The notes under the pieces: generated by a model
Database searches by the model: none
Told to the model about the DNA's origin: nothing
What the model saw: the letters and a program-made list of their open reading frames with translations, nothing else
IMG/VR virus record: IMGVR_UViG_3300009502_000036
Span: 1-64,000 of that record
Length of the DNA stretch: 64,000 bases
Direction: 5' to 3' (one strand)
Source of the DNA: a virus
Part shown: one piece after another, positions 7,224 to 15,284 of the stretch
How the letters are laid out: each line of letters starts with the position of its first letter
Numbering within the stretch: position 1 is the stretch's first letter
Program-made: the position numbers and the translations under genes

Positions 7224-7457
7224 ATGAACGTTCTATTAAGTGTAACATATAAGAACTCCCAAGGAAAGACAAAGACGTTCGCTGAGGTGGTTGATCTAGA
7301 TAGAATAAATTTTACTTTAACTAGATATAGTACATTTAAGAGATCTATGTTACTATTATTTGGAAAGTATGATGAGATTAGAGATTATCATTCTGGTATA
7401 TCTGGACTAACACAGATGATTGATGATTTAGAAAGTGGGAAGTACACTAATACTTAA
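7224..7457 (+). CDS. hypothetical protein
   Basis: 77 aa. A beta-like N-terminal half (NVLLSVTYKNSQGK) is followed by a short helical end. The 138 nt before it hold only the orphan repeat and no convincing gene. Function unknown. Confidence 0.55.
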   Translation: MNVLLSVTYKNSQGKTKTFAEVVDLDRINFTLTRYSTFKRSMLLLFGKYDEIRDYHSGISGLTQMIDDLESGKYTNT

Positions 7458-7468
7458 TAACACGATTT

Positions 7469-7740
7469 ATGAGACAGAAATTAGAAGAACTATTAGCACG
7501 TATTGAGAGACATAAAGATTGCACTATACCAGTATGGTCAATAAAAGATTCTGTTATAGGAATACTGGACTCTGATGATCCTTATGTAGAAGATCAATTA
7601 ATCTCTCTCTGTGTAAGAAATTTATAGAAGATAATTATATTAGGTGTCCCGAAACTATCTATCAAAGTGATCATGTGATAGCATATGCATGTGAATTCAT
7701 TGAGGGTATTTGTGATATAGTTGGTTATAAACAATCATAA
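7469..7740 (+). pseudogene. frameshifted hypothetical protein
   Basis: The frame from ATG 7469 (RQKLEELLARIERHKD) stops at 7625-7627. From the CTCTCTCT tract near 7603-7611 another frame continues with CKKFIEDNYIRCPETIYQSD to TAA at 7738-7740. Joined, they give about 90 aa that read as one helical protein. A small indel in the dinucleotide tract would explain it. Confidence 0.45.
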
Positions 7741-7751
7741 CTTATAAATAT

Positions 7752-7943
7752 ATGTGTGTAAAAACAATAGGTAAGGCCGATACCTTCGATGATAAGTCTA
7801 ACTGGCAAATTGAGCCTGTTGTCAGAAGAGAGGTATATGAATATATTAGAGATAATAATGAAGATTATCCTGTTAGTGAGGAGGAAATAGATACTGTAAT
7901 AGCATCATTAGCTGCTTTAGGATATATCTTACTTCATGAATAA
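7752..7943 (+). CDS. hypothetical protein
   Basis: 63 aa, acidic, with a probable helix pair (VRREVYEYIRDN, SEEEIDTVIASLAALGYI) that resembles a small winged-helix or helical bundle. The TATAAATA at 7743-7750 abuts the ATG and cannot serve as its promoter. Function unknown. Confidence 0.55.
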   Translation: MCVKTIGKADTFDDKSNWQIEPVVRREVYEYIRDNNEDYPVSEEEIDTVIASLAALGYILLHE

Positions 7944-7956
7944 ATAATATTAGATC

Positions 7957-8283
7957 ATGTTATTCAAAGATATACCAGATGATATAATTATGAAAATAGG
8001 TGTTTTAGCTTATGGTTATGAGAAGGGGATAACTACATCTATTTCTATTAGATATCAACCATATATTGCAGCATGGTATGAAGATTCTCGGGAAGTTTGG
8101 CGAGTGACTTTTGAAGGTTTGTTTGCTGATGATACAACTTATAAATATAGAGCAGATATTTGCACTAATAGAGATGTTTCGTTTTATTATATCAAAGATG
8201 GAATTCCCCACATTACACAAACATCTAATCAGAAAAAGATTCAAGATCTTTTTAATGATATAGGATATTTTTTTACTTCATGA
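7957..8283 (+). CDS. hypothetical protein
   Basis: 108 aa, rich in aromatic residues and predicted largely beta (SISIRYQPYIAAWYEDSREVW). No family recognised. Lies in a run of co-directional small genes with 10-20 nt gaps. Confidence 0.55.
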   Translation: MLFKDIPDDIIMKIGVLAYGYEKGITTSISIRYQPYIAAWYEDSREVWRVTFEGLFADDTTYKYRADICTNRDVSFYYIKDGIPHITQTSNQKKIQDLFNDIGYFFTS

Positions 8284-8292
8284 ATAAAAATA

Positions 8293-8622
8293 ATGACTAT
8301 GTATACGGTTATCAGGTGTAACGCGACTCAAGCTGAGAAGCTCTTTAGAAAACACATGTGGTGGAAATTAGCTTCTTTTTATATACCATATTATGATAAT
8401 CCTAAAAGAGGATATGTGACAGTTTTGACCATCACTGGTAAAACAATAATTTATCAATTATCTGAAGATAATGAAGTTAGTTTTGTTAAATTTACAGGAT
8501 TTTATGATATTAAATATGATGTGAGATCACCTAATACATTATGTCCTGGAATGAGTAAAAAACTCAAAAGTTGGTGTGTTAAGTCTAAGAAGAGATTTTT
8601 GAAAGGAGGATATATATATTAG
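8293..8622 (+). CDS. hypothetical basic protein
   Basis: 109 aa ending in a Lys-rich tail (KKLKSWCVKSKKR). Mixed alpha/beta. It ends in TAG, one of several genes showing that amber is a normal stop in this genome. Function unknown. Confidence 0.55.
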   Translation: MTMYTVIRCNATQAEKLFRKHMWWKLASFYIPYYDNPKRGYVTVLTITGKTIIYQLSEDNEVSFVKFTGFYDIKYDVRSPNTLCPGMSKKLKSWCVKSKKRFLKGGYIY

Positions 8623-8703
8623 CTTTATAGTTAAACATAAAGAGTTTGGCACTTATCATAGAAACAGTTTATCTATTGATCAAAATAAAAATGGATTCTA
8701 ATC

Positions 8704-8940
8704 ATGAGTGAACCTATTGTAGGAAGAAGATATAAACATTTTAAGGGAGATGTTTATGAGGTATTAAGAATAGCAGCACATAGTGAATCTAATGCTATGA
8801 TGGTAGTGTATAGGTTAGAAACAGATGGATCAGTTTGGACTAGAGCATTAGAGAGTTGGTTATCTCATATAGTAGCTAATGATGATTTATGTATAATTGA
8901 TAGATTTCAATTAATAGAAACGAAAGATGAGTACATTTAA
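8704..8940 (+). CDS. DUF1653-like protein
   Basis: 78 aa. VGRRYKHFKGDVYEVL, AHSESNAMMVVYR and the following W-x-R-x-L-E-S-W-L reproduce the DUF1653 pattern (Y-x-H-F-K-G-x-x-Y-x-V; H-S-E/T; VVYR; W-R-P-L-x-M-F). The family is a small beta-barrel of unknown function found in bacteria and phages. The 80 nt before it carry no gene. Confidence 0.75.
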   Translation: MSEPIVGRRYKHFKGDVYEVLRIAAHSESNAMMVVYRLETDGSVWTRALESWLSHIVANDDLCIIDRFQLIETKDEYI

Positions 8941-8965
8941 TCTCAGTAAATAAATTAATAACCCA

Positions 8966-9709
8966 ATGCATTTTGTAATAGAGAAAGAACTTAATGACTT
9001 TTCTTTTCATTTAATAGAAGCAATTAAATTTCAGAATTGGTTTCTTGGGGATGAGAAGTACATTTATTCTTTGCATTCTAAAGAATATTTATCAACGTCC
9101 ATAGGCGTTGTTGGCATAGGTTTCGATAGAATTCCAGTTGGTAGTATAGATTTCATGAAGGAATATTTTAAGATATATCATCCTAATGTGAAGCTAGAAC
9201 CTATAAAGATAGATTTGTTTTCTGATGAAGTTTTAGGCAGAAAACTTTTTTATCAAAAAGGAAAAATACTGACAAAAACTTGCATTGTAAATAAAGTCTT
9301 TATAAAGGAACATGATTTTAAAGGATTTAGAGACGCACTTTTTCTGAATCCTGATGAATTGAAATTAGATAACACCGAAGCAGAATATTTGGTATCTGAT
9401 TTATTGGATATAGCGTCTGAATATAGATGTTTTGTTCATAGAGGAAAATTAGTTGGTATGAAACATTATCTTGGAAATGTGTACGATATCCCAAATGAAA
9501 AATATGTTTCTAAAGTAATTTCCGAATTTAATAAAATGAGTAAAAGAACCACATATAGTTTTGATGTCTCAACAGATATTTATGGGAAAAATCAACTTTT
9601 AGAAGTGCATGATTTCTTTTCTACAGGTTTATATGGATTCTCCGAATACAATATACTCCCACAAATGTTTGCCGCATCGTATATTTTTAACGCAAAGATA
9701 GTTTCATAG
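8966..9709 (+). CDS. R2K-type ATP-grasp protein
   Basis: 247 aa. The C-terminal half contains EYRCFVHRGKLVGMKHYLGN and, further on, YSFDVSTDI and LLEVHDF, an arrangement I recognise as the R2K clade of ATP-grasp domains, phage proteins thought to ligate an amino group to a carboxylate on a peptide or protein. The N-terminal third is less conserved. Substrate unknown. It is followed by a promoter motif and a gene chain that includes a radical SAM enzyme. Confidence 0.65.
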   Translation: MHFVIEKELNDFSFHLIEAIKFQNWFLGDEKYIYSLHSKEYLSTSIGVVGIGFDRIPVGSIDFMKEYFKIYHPNVKLEPIKIDLFSDEVLGRKLFYQKGKILTKTCIVNKVFIKEHDFKGFRDALFLNPDELKLDNTEAEYLVSDLLDIASEYRCFVHRGKLVGMKHYLGNVYDIPNEKYVSKVISEFNKMSKRTTYSFDVSTDIYGKNQLLEVHDFFSTGLYGFSEYNILPQMFAASYIFNAKIVS

Positions 9710-9724
9710 TTAGAAGAAAATGTT

Positions 9725-9737
9725 TATATTATACTAG
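9725..9737 (+). promoter_or_regulatory. early/middle-type promoter motif
   Basis: TATATTATACTAG, 39 nt before the ATG at 9764, followed by TTGAATAAATTAA and preceded by TTAGAAGAAAATG. The whole block resembles those at 12840 and 24609. Confidence 0.6.
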
Positions 9738-9763
9738 TTGAATAAATTAAAAAGATAATTATT

Positions 9764-10003
9764 ATGACTGAAATAGAAAACATTCTTCAAAGAAAAGGTT
9801 GGTCTGTAATAAAAATAAAGAACGACCCATTTGTTGATGAAATTGTATCTGAATTGATAAGTTTATCTGGTCAGTTTTACGTTGCTACAGATTTTGATGC
9901 GGGGTTTGATGATCCTATTGTTAAAAGGGTTTGGGTAAAACTCGAATCTGATAGAAAGATTTTAGAAGAGTGGCAATCTACAATAGAAGAGGAGGAAGAA
10001 TGA
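9764..10003 (+). CDS. hypothetical acidic protein
   Basis: 79 aa, ending in a run of glutamates. It follows a strong promoter motif and overlaps the radical SAM gene by 4 nt; its terminal GAGGAGGAAGA doubles as the ribosome-binding site for that gene. A role as partner or substrate of the enzyme is possible but unproven. Confidence 0.6.
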   Translation: MTEIENILQRKGWSVIKIKNDPFVDEIVSELISLSGQFYVATDFDAGFDDPIVKRVWVKLESDRKILEEWQSTIEEEEE

Positions 10004-10977
10004 GATTACAGGATATAGGGTTTTACACATTATCTGACTACAGAGCAATAAATTCTTCCGTGTTTACTTCACTGGAAAGGTGTGAACTGATCCTAACAGA
10101 TAAGTGCAACTTTAAGTGTCCTTATTGTAGAGGAGCATCCGATAAGACTAAGGGGACTTTAACGTTTGAAGAAGCAAAAAAGATTGTAGATCTATATCAG
10201 AGCCACAAATTACGTAACATCAGGTTCAGTGGCGGTGAGGTAACTCTATTGCCTTATTTAGTTGATCTTGTTAAATATACAGCTAAGGCCAATATATGGG
10301 AGAGTAGAATAGCTATAAGTACTAATGGAAGTGCACTTTTCAGTTTGTATGAAGAGCTTTTCTATGCTGGAGTTACTGATTTTTCTATAAGTCTTGATGC
10401 TTGTTGTACTTCAACAGCCTCTACAATGGCTGGAAAGGATGGCTACTATGAAACTATTCTTGAGAATATCAAGAAGCTTTCGGAACTTACGTATGTTACG
10501 GTAGGAGTAGTGTTGAATGATGAGAATGTGAAGGAAGTAGACATGATAATTGCCTTAGCGCATAGTTTGGGTGTTTCTGATATCAGAATAATTCCTTCTG
10601 CTCAGTATGGAGAAAGTCTTGGGTTTATTCCTGAAATTGCAGAGAAAGTTTTAGAAAAAAATCCTATATTGAAATATCGTATCAACAACTTAAAGGAAGG
10701 TGAGTCGTTGAGAGGATTGGGTGCTGGGGATTCGCGAAAGTGTTATTTGGGACTTGATGACATGGTTATAGCTAACAACTATCATTTCCCTTGTGTTATC
10801 TACATGAGAGAGGGTGGAGAACCTGTTGGAAGTGTTGATGAGAAGTCAATGGATGAGATTCGAGAGGAACGGTTAGAATGGATTGAAAAGACTAACTGTC
10901 TTATTGATCATATCTGTAAAAATAACTGTCTTGATGTTTGTAGAGCTTATAATAATGTAGCAGATAAATGTAAATGA
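10000..10977 (+). CDS. radical SAM enzyme
   Basis: 325 aa from ATG 10000, chosen over an in-frame earlier start because of the AGGAGGAAGA just upstream and the ATGA overlap. CNFKCPYC (about residues 37-44) is the CxxxCxxC that binds the 4Fe-4S cluster. GGE in RFSGGEVTL and the ISTNGS and ISLDA strands follow the family. C-terminal cysteines (RKCYLG, TNCLIDHICKNNCLDVC) suggest a SPASM/Twitch-like auxiliary cluster, often found in peptide-modifying members. Substrate unknown. Confidence 0.9.
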   Translation: MRLQDIGFYTLSDYRAINSSVFTSLERCELILTDKCNFKCPYCRGASDKTKGTLTFEEAKKIVDLYQSHKLRNIRFSGGEVTLLPYLVDLVKYTAKANIWESRIAISTNGSALFSLYEELFYAGVTDFSISLDACCTSTASTMAGKDGYYETILENIKKLSELTYVTVGVVLNDENVKEVDMIIALAHSLGVSDIRIIPSAQYGESLGFIPEIAEKVLEKNPILKYRINNLKEGESLRGLGAGDSRKCYLGLDDMVIANNYHFPCVIYMREGGEPVGSVDEKSMDEIREERLEWIEKTNCLIDHICKNNCLDVCRAYNNVADKCK

Positions 10978-11300
10978 TGAAAAAGAGACAAAAAAATATA
11001 CTATCGAACGGAGAGGAAACTATTTACACTTGCCCTTCTTGTGGTTTAATGACAGATGAGGGGGCTTCAGTGTGTGAATTTTGCGATCAGGAATTTGAAT
11101 TATACATCAAATTTGAAGATTATATCAAACAATCTGATGATTTCCCTGAAATCGTAGCACAGACGTGTGCTATGGGTTTTATTCGTGAGCTTCAAAGAAG
11201 GATGATAAGGTGTGTAACGGATAAAGAACCAAATATAACTCTAAAAGATCTTATAACAACAGTTCAAAGAGAGTATAAAATTCCAACTAACGTTTATTAA
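10974..11300 (+). CDS. zinc-ribbon protein in the radical SAM operon
   Basis: 108 aa. YTCPSCGLMT and VCEFCDQEF form a four-cysteine zinc ribbon (residues about 19-40), followed by a helical C-terminal half. It overlaps the radical SAM gene by 4 nt. Function unknown. Confidence 0.65.
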   Translation: MMKKRQKNILSNGEETIYTCPSCGLMTDEGASVCEFCDQEFELYIKFEDYIKQSDDFPEIVAQTCAMGFIRELQRRMIRCVTDKEPNITLKDLITTVQREYKIPTNVY

Positions 11301-11310
11301 ATAAAAAATT

Positions 11311-11523
11311 ATGACAGATCATCAGCTTATTCTTATTATTGCTGGAGTACTTGCAGTAGTTACATCTGGGATATGGTTCCCTTTGTTGTTATTGTCTATA
11401 ATTGGAATTACCGGTTTGGTAGCTACCGTTCTATTGTACTTCGCTACTATCATTGAAAAATATTTTTGGAAGATAAGGAACTATTTTTTTCCTAAATTTC
11501 TTAAACCTAAAAGGAAAAAATAA
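11311..11523 (+). CDS. small membrane protein with basic tail
   Basis: 70 aa. Two adjacent hydrophobic segments (about residues 4-22 and 23-46) precede a basic, aromatic C-terminal tail. The last 40 coding bases are duplicated at 7081-7120. It could be a membrane anchor or small antiholin-like protein; nothing decides this. Confidence 0.6.
   Translation: MTDHQLILIIAGVLAVVTSGIWFPLLLLSIIGITGLVATVLLYFATIIEKYFWKIRNYFFPKFLKPKRKK
11473..11512 (+). repeat. 40-bp repeat, source copy
   Basis: Inside the 3' end of the membrane-protein gene; identical to 7081-7120. This copy is in frame and so is likely the original. Confidence 0.85.
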
Positions 11524-11527
11524 ACTT

Positions 11528-11751
11528 ATGAACGAGACATCATTATTTCTTATATACAAGGGTTGGATAGATCCGCTTGAAAATAGAAATGCATCAGGTT
11601 ATAAACCTTGGAGAATTGCAAAAATGAAGAAGATGCAAAATCATTTTGTGACTATGCTGGTCATTGGACAGAAATTGATTGTTGGCAAATAGCATATGAA
11701 CCCAATCATGTCATGGCAAAGTATAAATACGAAAAAATAGATACGTTATGA
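11528..11751 (+). pseudogene. frameshifted small protein
   Basis: The frame from ATG 11528 starts NETSLFLIYKGWID. After GCAAAAATGAA (about 11619) the credible frame changes to NEEDAKSFCDYAGHWTEID and runs to TGA 11749-11751, which overlaps the next ATG. One gene of about 74 aa with an indel in the A5 run is the simplest reading. Confidence 0.5.
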
Positions 11752-12266
11752 ATAATGTAGACAAAAAAATACTAACATTAGAAGATTTTTGTAGTACCCA
11801 TCCTGATAGTCTTTACCGTAATAACAAAAATATTACTTCTAATATTATGAGAAATCAATCTGTATACGTACATAACAGTAATACTGCGCCAGCAGTTTCT
11901 GCAGCCGATATTAAAATACTACGTAGTGTTAATAAGGGCACTCCGGCTTTAGTTGCTGAATGTTATAATGAAATACAAAAGATTTCAAAAATTCATACGA
12001 CAAAAGATTTAACGTTTACTGAAAATGAACACATGTCGTTTGATCATTTATCAAAATCAGTTTGGGGTAGTAATTTACCCAATAAAATAGTTGAAAAATT
12101 TCGTCAAGATAAAGAATTGTCTATATATATGGAGTCTCTTAAAGATTTTAACGTTGTAATTTCAGATCTTTCTAGATTTAATCTTTATATTTCTGCTTTT
12201 ACAAGAGAAGCATGGTATATTTTTATTCCTTCATCATTAATAGAATGTAATTATGAAAATCGTTAA
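11748..12266 (+). CDS. KGTP/TTKDL family paralogue 1 (N-terminally extended)
   Basis: 172 aa. After about 60 variable residues come the family signatures: KGTPALV (63-69), HTTKDLTF (83-90) and a C-terminal segment ending in aromatic-rich WYIFIP. Eleven related genes follow between 16.9 and 24.6 kb. It overlaps the macro-domain gene by 14 nt, so the two are co-translated. I do not recognise the family; no enzymatic motif is visible, and a small beta-rich binding domain is an inference. Confidence 0.75.
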   Translation: MNNVDKKILTLEDFCSTHPDSLYRNNKNITSNIMRNQSVYVHNSNTAPAVSAADIKILRSVNKGTPALVAECYNEIQKISKIHTTKDLTFTENEHMSFDHLSKSVWGSNLPNKIVEKFRQDKELSIYMESLKDFNVVISDLSRFNLYISAFTREAWYIFIPSSLIECNYENR

Positions 12267-12759
12267 AGGAAATTTAATAAAATTGGCACTAGAAGGGAAT
12301 TTTGATGTTATAGCACATGGCTGTAATTGTTTTTGTGCTCAAAAAAGTGGAATTGCTTCTGCAATGGTTGCAACCTTTAGTACTAATGATCCGCTAAAAT
12401 ATTCTTTGGAACATTCTAGTAGAAAAGGTGATATCTCAAAATTGGGAAAAATTCAATCTTATACATTTAAACTTCCTCATTTTCTTGATTTGCTTAATAC
12501 AGCAATAACACCAACTACAGACAGGAAAGAATTTTCTGTTGTTAATTGTTATACTCAGTATAGAGCTGGAACGGACAAAATGCATCTCGATTATAATGCT
12601 TTGCGTGTTTGTATGAAAAGTATAAACGACAACTTTAAGGGAAAAGAAATCGGATTACCAAAGATTGGATGTGGTCTTGCTGGAGGAGATTGGAATGAAG
12701 TAAAAGATATCATAGAAGAAGAAATGCGGGACGTTTCTATTACTATTGTAGAACTATGA
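12253..12759 (+). CDS. macro domain protein
   Basis: 168 aa, essentially one macro domain. KIVKGNLIKLA starts the fold, DVIAHGCNCFCAQKSGIA is the ADP-ribose distal-site loop, and LPKIGCGLAGGDW is the phosphate-binding loop. The Cys/Asn-rich first loop is closest to the Poa1p/TARG-like branch, known to bind ADP-ribose or remove it from proteins, nucleic acids or ADP-ribose-1''-phosphate. In a phage it may undo ADP-ribosylation or act in tRNA repair (inference). Confidence 0.88.
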   Translation: MKIVKGNLIKLALEGNFDVIAHGCNCFCAQKSGIASAMVATFSTNDPLKYSLEHSSRKGDISKLGKIQSYTFKLPHFLDLLNTAITPTTDRKEFSVVNCYTQYRAGTDKMHLDYNALRVCMKSINDNFKGKEIGLPKIGCGLAGGDWNEVKDIIEEEMRDVSITIVEL

Positions 12760-12839
12760 TAAAATATTTTTTGTACAGTATATTTTCTGATCTTACTATT
12801 TTTAACGTTAAAATAGTTTTTAATTAGTAGAAAAAATGT

Positions 12840-12848
12840 TATATTATA
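12840..12848 (+). promoter_or_regulatory. early/middle-type promoter motif
   Basis: TATATTATA followed by CTAGTTGAATAATTAAAC, 42 nt before the ATG at 12882. The upstream TTAGTAGAAAAAATG matches other copies of the block. Confidence 0.6.
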
Positions 12849-12881
12849 CTAGTTGAATAATTAAACAAAACAAAATACATT

Positions 12882-13157
12882 ATGAATATTGATCAGATTA
12901 CTTCTGCAATTCTATCGGGTAATTTTACAAACGAAGAACTAACATCAATTTTCAATGCCGTAAAACTTGAAAAATCTATTATTGCTGAAAAGAATAAAAG
13001 AATTTTTTCACATGGATCTAGAGTAAAGTTTACAAATTCTAGAACTAATGGTGTTATCGAAGGTGTAATAATGAGAATTTCTAAGAAAACTGTAACTATT
13101 CATACAAATCTTGGAACAAATTGGAGAGTTCCAGCAAACATGCTTTCAGTAGCATAA
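12882..13157 (+). CDS. conserved hypothetical, small beta-barrel
   Basis: 91 aa. The N-terminal half is helical; from residue 46 RVKFTNSRTNGVIEGVIMRI...KTVTIHT...WRVPANML looks like an SH3/KOW-type barrel also seen in hypothetical proteins of T4-like marine phages. It has its own promoter motif. Function unknown; nucleic-acid binding is plausible. Confidence 0.6.
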   Translation: MNIDQITSAILSGNFTNEELTSIFNAVKLEKSIIAEKNKRIFSHGSRVKFTNSRTNGVIEGVIMRISKKTVTIHTNLGTNWRVPANMLSVA

Positions 13158-13168
13158 AATAAAAAATT

Positions 13169-13456
13169 ATGAGCTTAGAAAAAGATACTTTGATTTTAGA
13201 TACATATCAGATTTATAATAAAATTTGTGATGATTTTCACTCTATTACTTCTACAGTAAATGAATTTGATGGGGTTGTTTTAACAGAAGACCAGATTATT
13301 GAATGTGGTAAACGATTTGTAGAAGAATTTGGTGATGAATATCAGGAATTTTCACAAGAATATTATAGTAAATTTGGTTCTGAGTGGCTTGTTTTTTTAA
13401 ACAAAGCCACAAAATGTGGAATGTCTAATTCTCTAGCTAAAATTTTAGCTAGTTAA
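13169..13456 (+). CDS. hypothetical acidic protein
   Basis: 95 aa, acidic and helical, rich in Phe, Tyr and Glu (EFGDEYQEFSQEYYSKFG). It follows the previous gene by 11 nt in the same transcription unit. Unrecognised. Confidence 0.55.
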   Translation: MSLEKDTLILDTYQIYNKICDDFHSITSTVNEFDGVVLTEDQIIECGKRFVEEFGDEYQEFSQEYYSKFGSEWLVFLNKATKCGMSNSLAKILAS

Positions 13457-13468
13457 TATAATTGTAAT

Positions 13469-13780
13469 ATGTATTATCAAGAAAGATTGCCAAGGAAATT
13501 AAAATTAAGAAAGATTGGTAGAATACGATCTAAGGCAAGTTTACGAAGATTAAATAATGATGTTATAATAAATTGTGATAAAGGTGATAAGCTTTATTTG
13601 CATGGAAAAGAAATAAATTATTGTCCATATTGTGGTTGTGAAAATAGTACATTAGTCGATTATCATGCAGAATATCCTGAACAGTGGTGGGATCTAGTGT
13701 GCAATAGATGTAATAGACCTGTAATTTCAGTTGATAATTCGTTTCCTATTCACGCGTTATCTATTATAAGAGAATGTTGA
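13469..13780 (+). CDS. zinc-ribbon protein
   Basis: 103 aa. A basic N-terminal 35 residues, then YCPYCGCENS and LVCNRCNRP, two CxxC knuckles 30 residues apart, forming a zinc ribbon. Probably binds nucleic acid or protein. Function unknown. Confidence 0.6.
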   Translation: MYYQERLPRKLKLRKIGRIRSKASLRRLNNDVIINCDKGDKLYLHGKEINYCPYCGCENSTLVDYHAEYPEQWWDLVCNRCNRPVISVDNSFPIHALSIIREC

Positions 13781-13817
13781 TGGATTAAATCTAAAAAGCA
13801 AATTTAAATATTATATC

Positions 13818-14033
13818 ATGACACAGAAGTACGCCAAATCACAGTTGGAACAGTTAGTAAATCTAGCTAAAGAATCAACAAAGAATTCTCTTACAGCAGA
13901 AGAAAAGACTAATCTTTTAAAGAAAATAAAAGAAATAGAAGATTCTGTTATAGAATTAGTAGAATTTCAGGAAGACAGAATTTTGAGTTTGACTGCAGAG
14001 ATTGATACAATTCTTTATGCAGGCGAAGAGTAA
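13818..14033 (+). CDS. small coiled-coil protein
   Basis: 71 aa, entirely helical by composition (LVNLAKEST, LLKKIKEIEDS, LVEFQEDRILSL). It ends just before a strong hairpin. Function unknown. Confidence 0.55.
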   Translation: MTQKYAKSQLEQLVNLAKESTKNSLTAEEKTNLLKKIKEIEDSVIELVEFQEDRILSLTAEIDTILYAGEE

Positions 14034-14058
14034 TATTAGTATTTAATGTTTACACAAA

Positions 14059-14103
14059 TAGACAGATCGTAGAAAATAATTTTGTCATTTTACGATCTGT
14101 CTA
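14059..14103. terminator. hairpin, likely transcription terminator
   Basis: Perfect 13-bp inverted repeat TAGACAGATCGTA / TACGATCTGTCTA with a 19-nt centre that extends the stem with a bulge. The U-tail is weak, so an RNA-processing or protein-binding hairpin is an alternative. Confidence 0.6.
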
Positions 14104-14175
14104 TATTTTCAATAACAGAGTTAAAAAAAGAATCAAAGGCATATATGATTCTTACAATTAACATATTTTGTAAAT

Positions 14176-14373
14176 ATGAATAGTTTTCTTATTGTAGTAG
14201 AAATTTTTCTTGCTGTCTTATTAATAAAAAGAGTATATAGAGATGTTAAAAACTTTCTTATATATTTACAAAAAGAAATTCGAGAGAAAGGAGTAATGAC
14301 TCTAGGACAGAACGGGAAGAAAATATGGACATTAAAGAAATGGTTTTTAATTTTTAAATTTTTCGAAAAATGA
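14176..14373 (+). CDS. small membrane-anchored protein
   Basis: 65 aa. A hydrophobic N-terminal segment (about residues 4-18) is followed by a basic cytoplasmic-type tail. It overlaps the next gene by 4 nt (ATGA); the two may act together in the membrane. Confidence 0.5.
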   Translation: MNSFLIVVEIFLAVLLIKRVYRDVKNFLIYLQKEIREKGVMTLGQNGKKIWTLKKWFLIFKFFEK

Positions 14374-14549
14374 AGATTTCTAGAGTATTTTTGATCATTT
14401 TGGCTTTGATTTTGCAGGTCGTGTCTGTAAAGTATAATATCGTATTGTGGTCTCTATTTTATCCTCTTAGTATGTTATCAGGATTTATTATGGGATTTGT
14501 TGTATTTGATGATATGTTTGAAATAATTATTAAAAATAAAATAAAATAA
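14370..14549 (+). CDS. small membrane protein
   Basis: 59 aa with two predicted membrane segments (about residues 5-20 and 25-48) and a basic C-terminal end. Translationally coupled to the previous membrane gene through ATGA. Function unknown. Confidence 0.5.
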   Translation: MKISRVFLIILALILQVVSVKYNIVLWSLFYPLSMLSGFIMGFVVFDDMFEIIIKNKIK

Positions 14550-14552
14550 AAT

Positions 14553-14822
14553 ATGCCTACAGAACTAGAAACAAAAGTAGAATTTCTACTACAAGAATAT
14601 AGACTTGCTGGTGAAGCATTATTTGATGTAAATATTGCTGGAACTCCAGAATTAGAAGAAATGTCCGATGAATTGGTAGATTCTATCCGAAGTGCATTTG
14701 CAACTGGATATTCATTTGGAGCACTATCTGTTCTTCAGACAACCTTTAAAGGAATAGCAGAAAAAGAACCAGAAACGTTAATACAACCAGTAAAATCAAA
14801 CATTATAATAGGAAAGTTTTAA
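14553..14822 (+). CDS. hypothetical acidic protein
   Basis: 89 aa, acidic and helical in the first two thirds (ETKVEFLLQEYRLAGEALFD). Its stop codon overlaps the next start. No family recognised. Confidence 0.55.
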   Translation: MPTELETKVEFLLQEYRLAGEALFDVNIAGTPELEEMSDELVDSIRSAFATGYSFGALSVLQTTFKGIAEKEPETLIQPVKSNIIIGKF

Positions 14823-15031
14823 TGAAATTTCTTACTGATTCATTGTATAGAATTGATTTTCCTGAAGAAGATAATAAAACGGACTTCTTTTTCAAACACC
14901 GGAAAATTTTTAAGGGAAGATTCAGGCAGTCTTTAATGTATGGAATTCTTGGTAAAATGACTCTTGCATTTTATGTTGCCATATTATTTCCTGGTATTTT
15001 TTTAAAGAAATATAAAAAGAAAGACTTTTAA
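14822..15031 (+). CDS. small protein with one membrane segment
   Basis: 69 aa. A charged N-terminal 40 residues precede a hydrophobic stretch (about residues 41-60) and a Lys-rich C-terminus, suggesting a tail-anchored inner-membrane protein. Function unknown. Confidence 0.5.
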   Translation: MKFLTDSLYRIDFPEEDNKTDFFFKHRKIFKGRFRQSLMYGILGKMTLAFYVAILFPGIFLKKYKKKDF

Positions 15032-15041
15032 ATTGTGTATT

Positions 15042-15275
15042 ATGAAAACTAATTCAGTTAAAGTTGAAGAATGGGAAATAATGGCTAGGTCTATTTCTAG
15101 AAGGGTTTTACGAGTATTAGACTTAAAAAATATTTCTAAAGAATCTTTAAGCGAAAAACTTGATATTTCAAAAGAAAGAGTTGAAGATATTCTTAATAGT
15201 AAAGAAGATCTTACACTTAAAATGATAGCAAAAATCGCAGATGCACTGAATGTGCGTCTTTTCGATATAATGTAA
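15042..15275 (+). CDS. XRE-type helix-turn-helix protein
   Basis: 77 aa from ATG 15042 (an upstream GTG at 15033 is less likely). SKESLSEKLDISKERVEDILNSKEDLTLKMIAKIADALNV is spaced like a Cro/C1-type HTH, with the second and third helices around LSEKL and RVEDIL. Probably a small DNA-binding regulator. Target unknown. Confidence 0.7.
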   Translation: MKTNSVKVEEWEIMARSISRRVLRVLDLKNISKESLSEKLDISKERVEDILNSKEDLTLKMIAKIADALNVRLFDIM

Positions 15276-15284
15276 AGGATAATT

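Noticed and set aside
7743-7750. TATAAATA as a late promoter for the gene at 7752
   Set aside because: It touches the start codon, leaving no room for a transcript leader; likely chance in AT-rich DNA.
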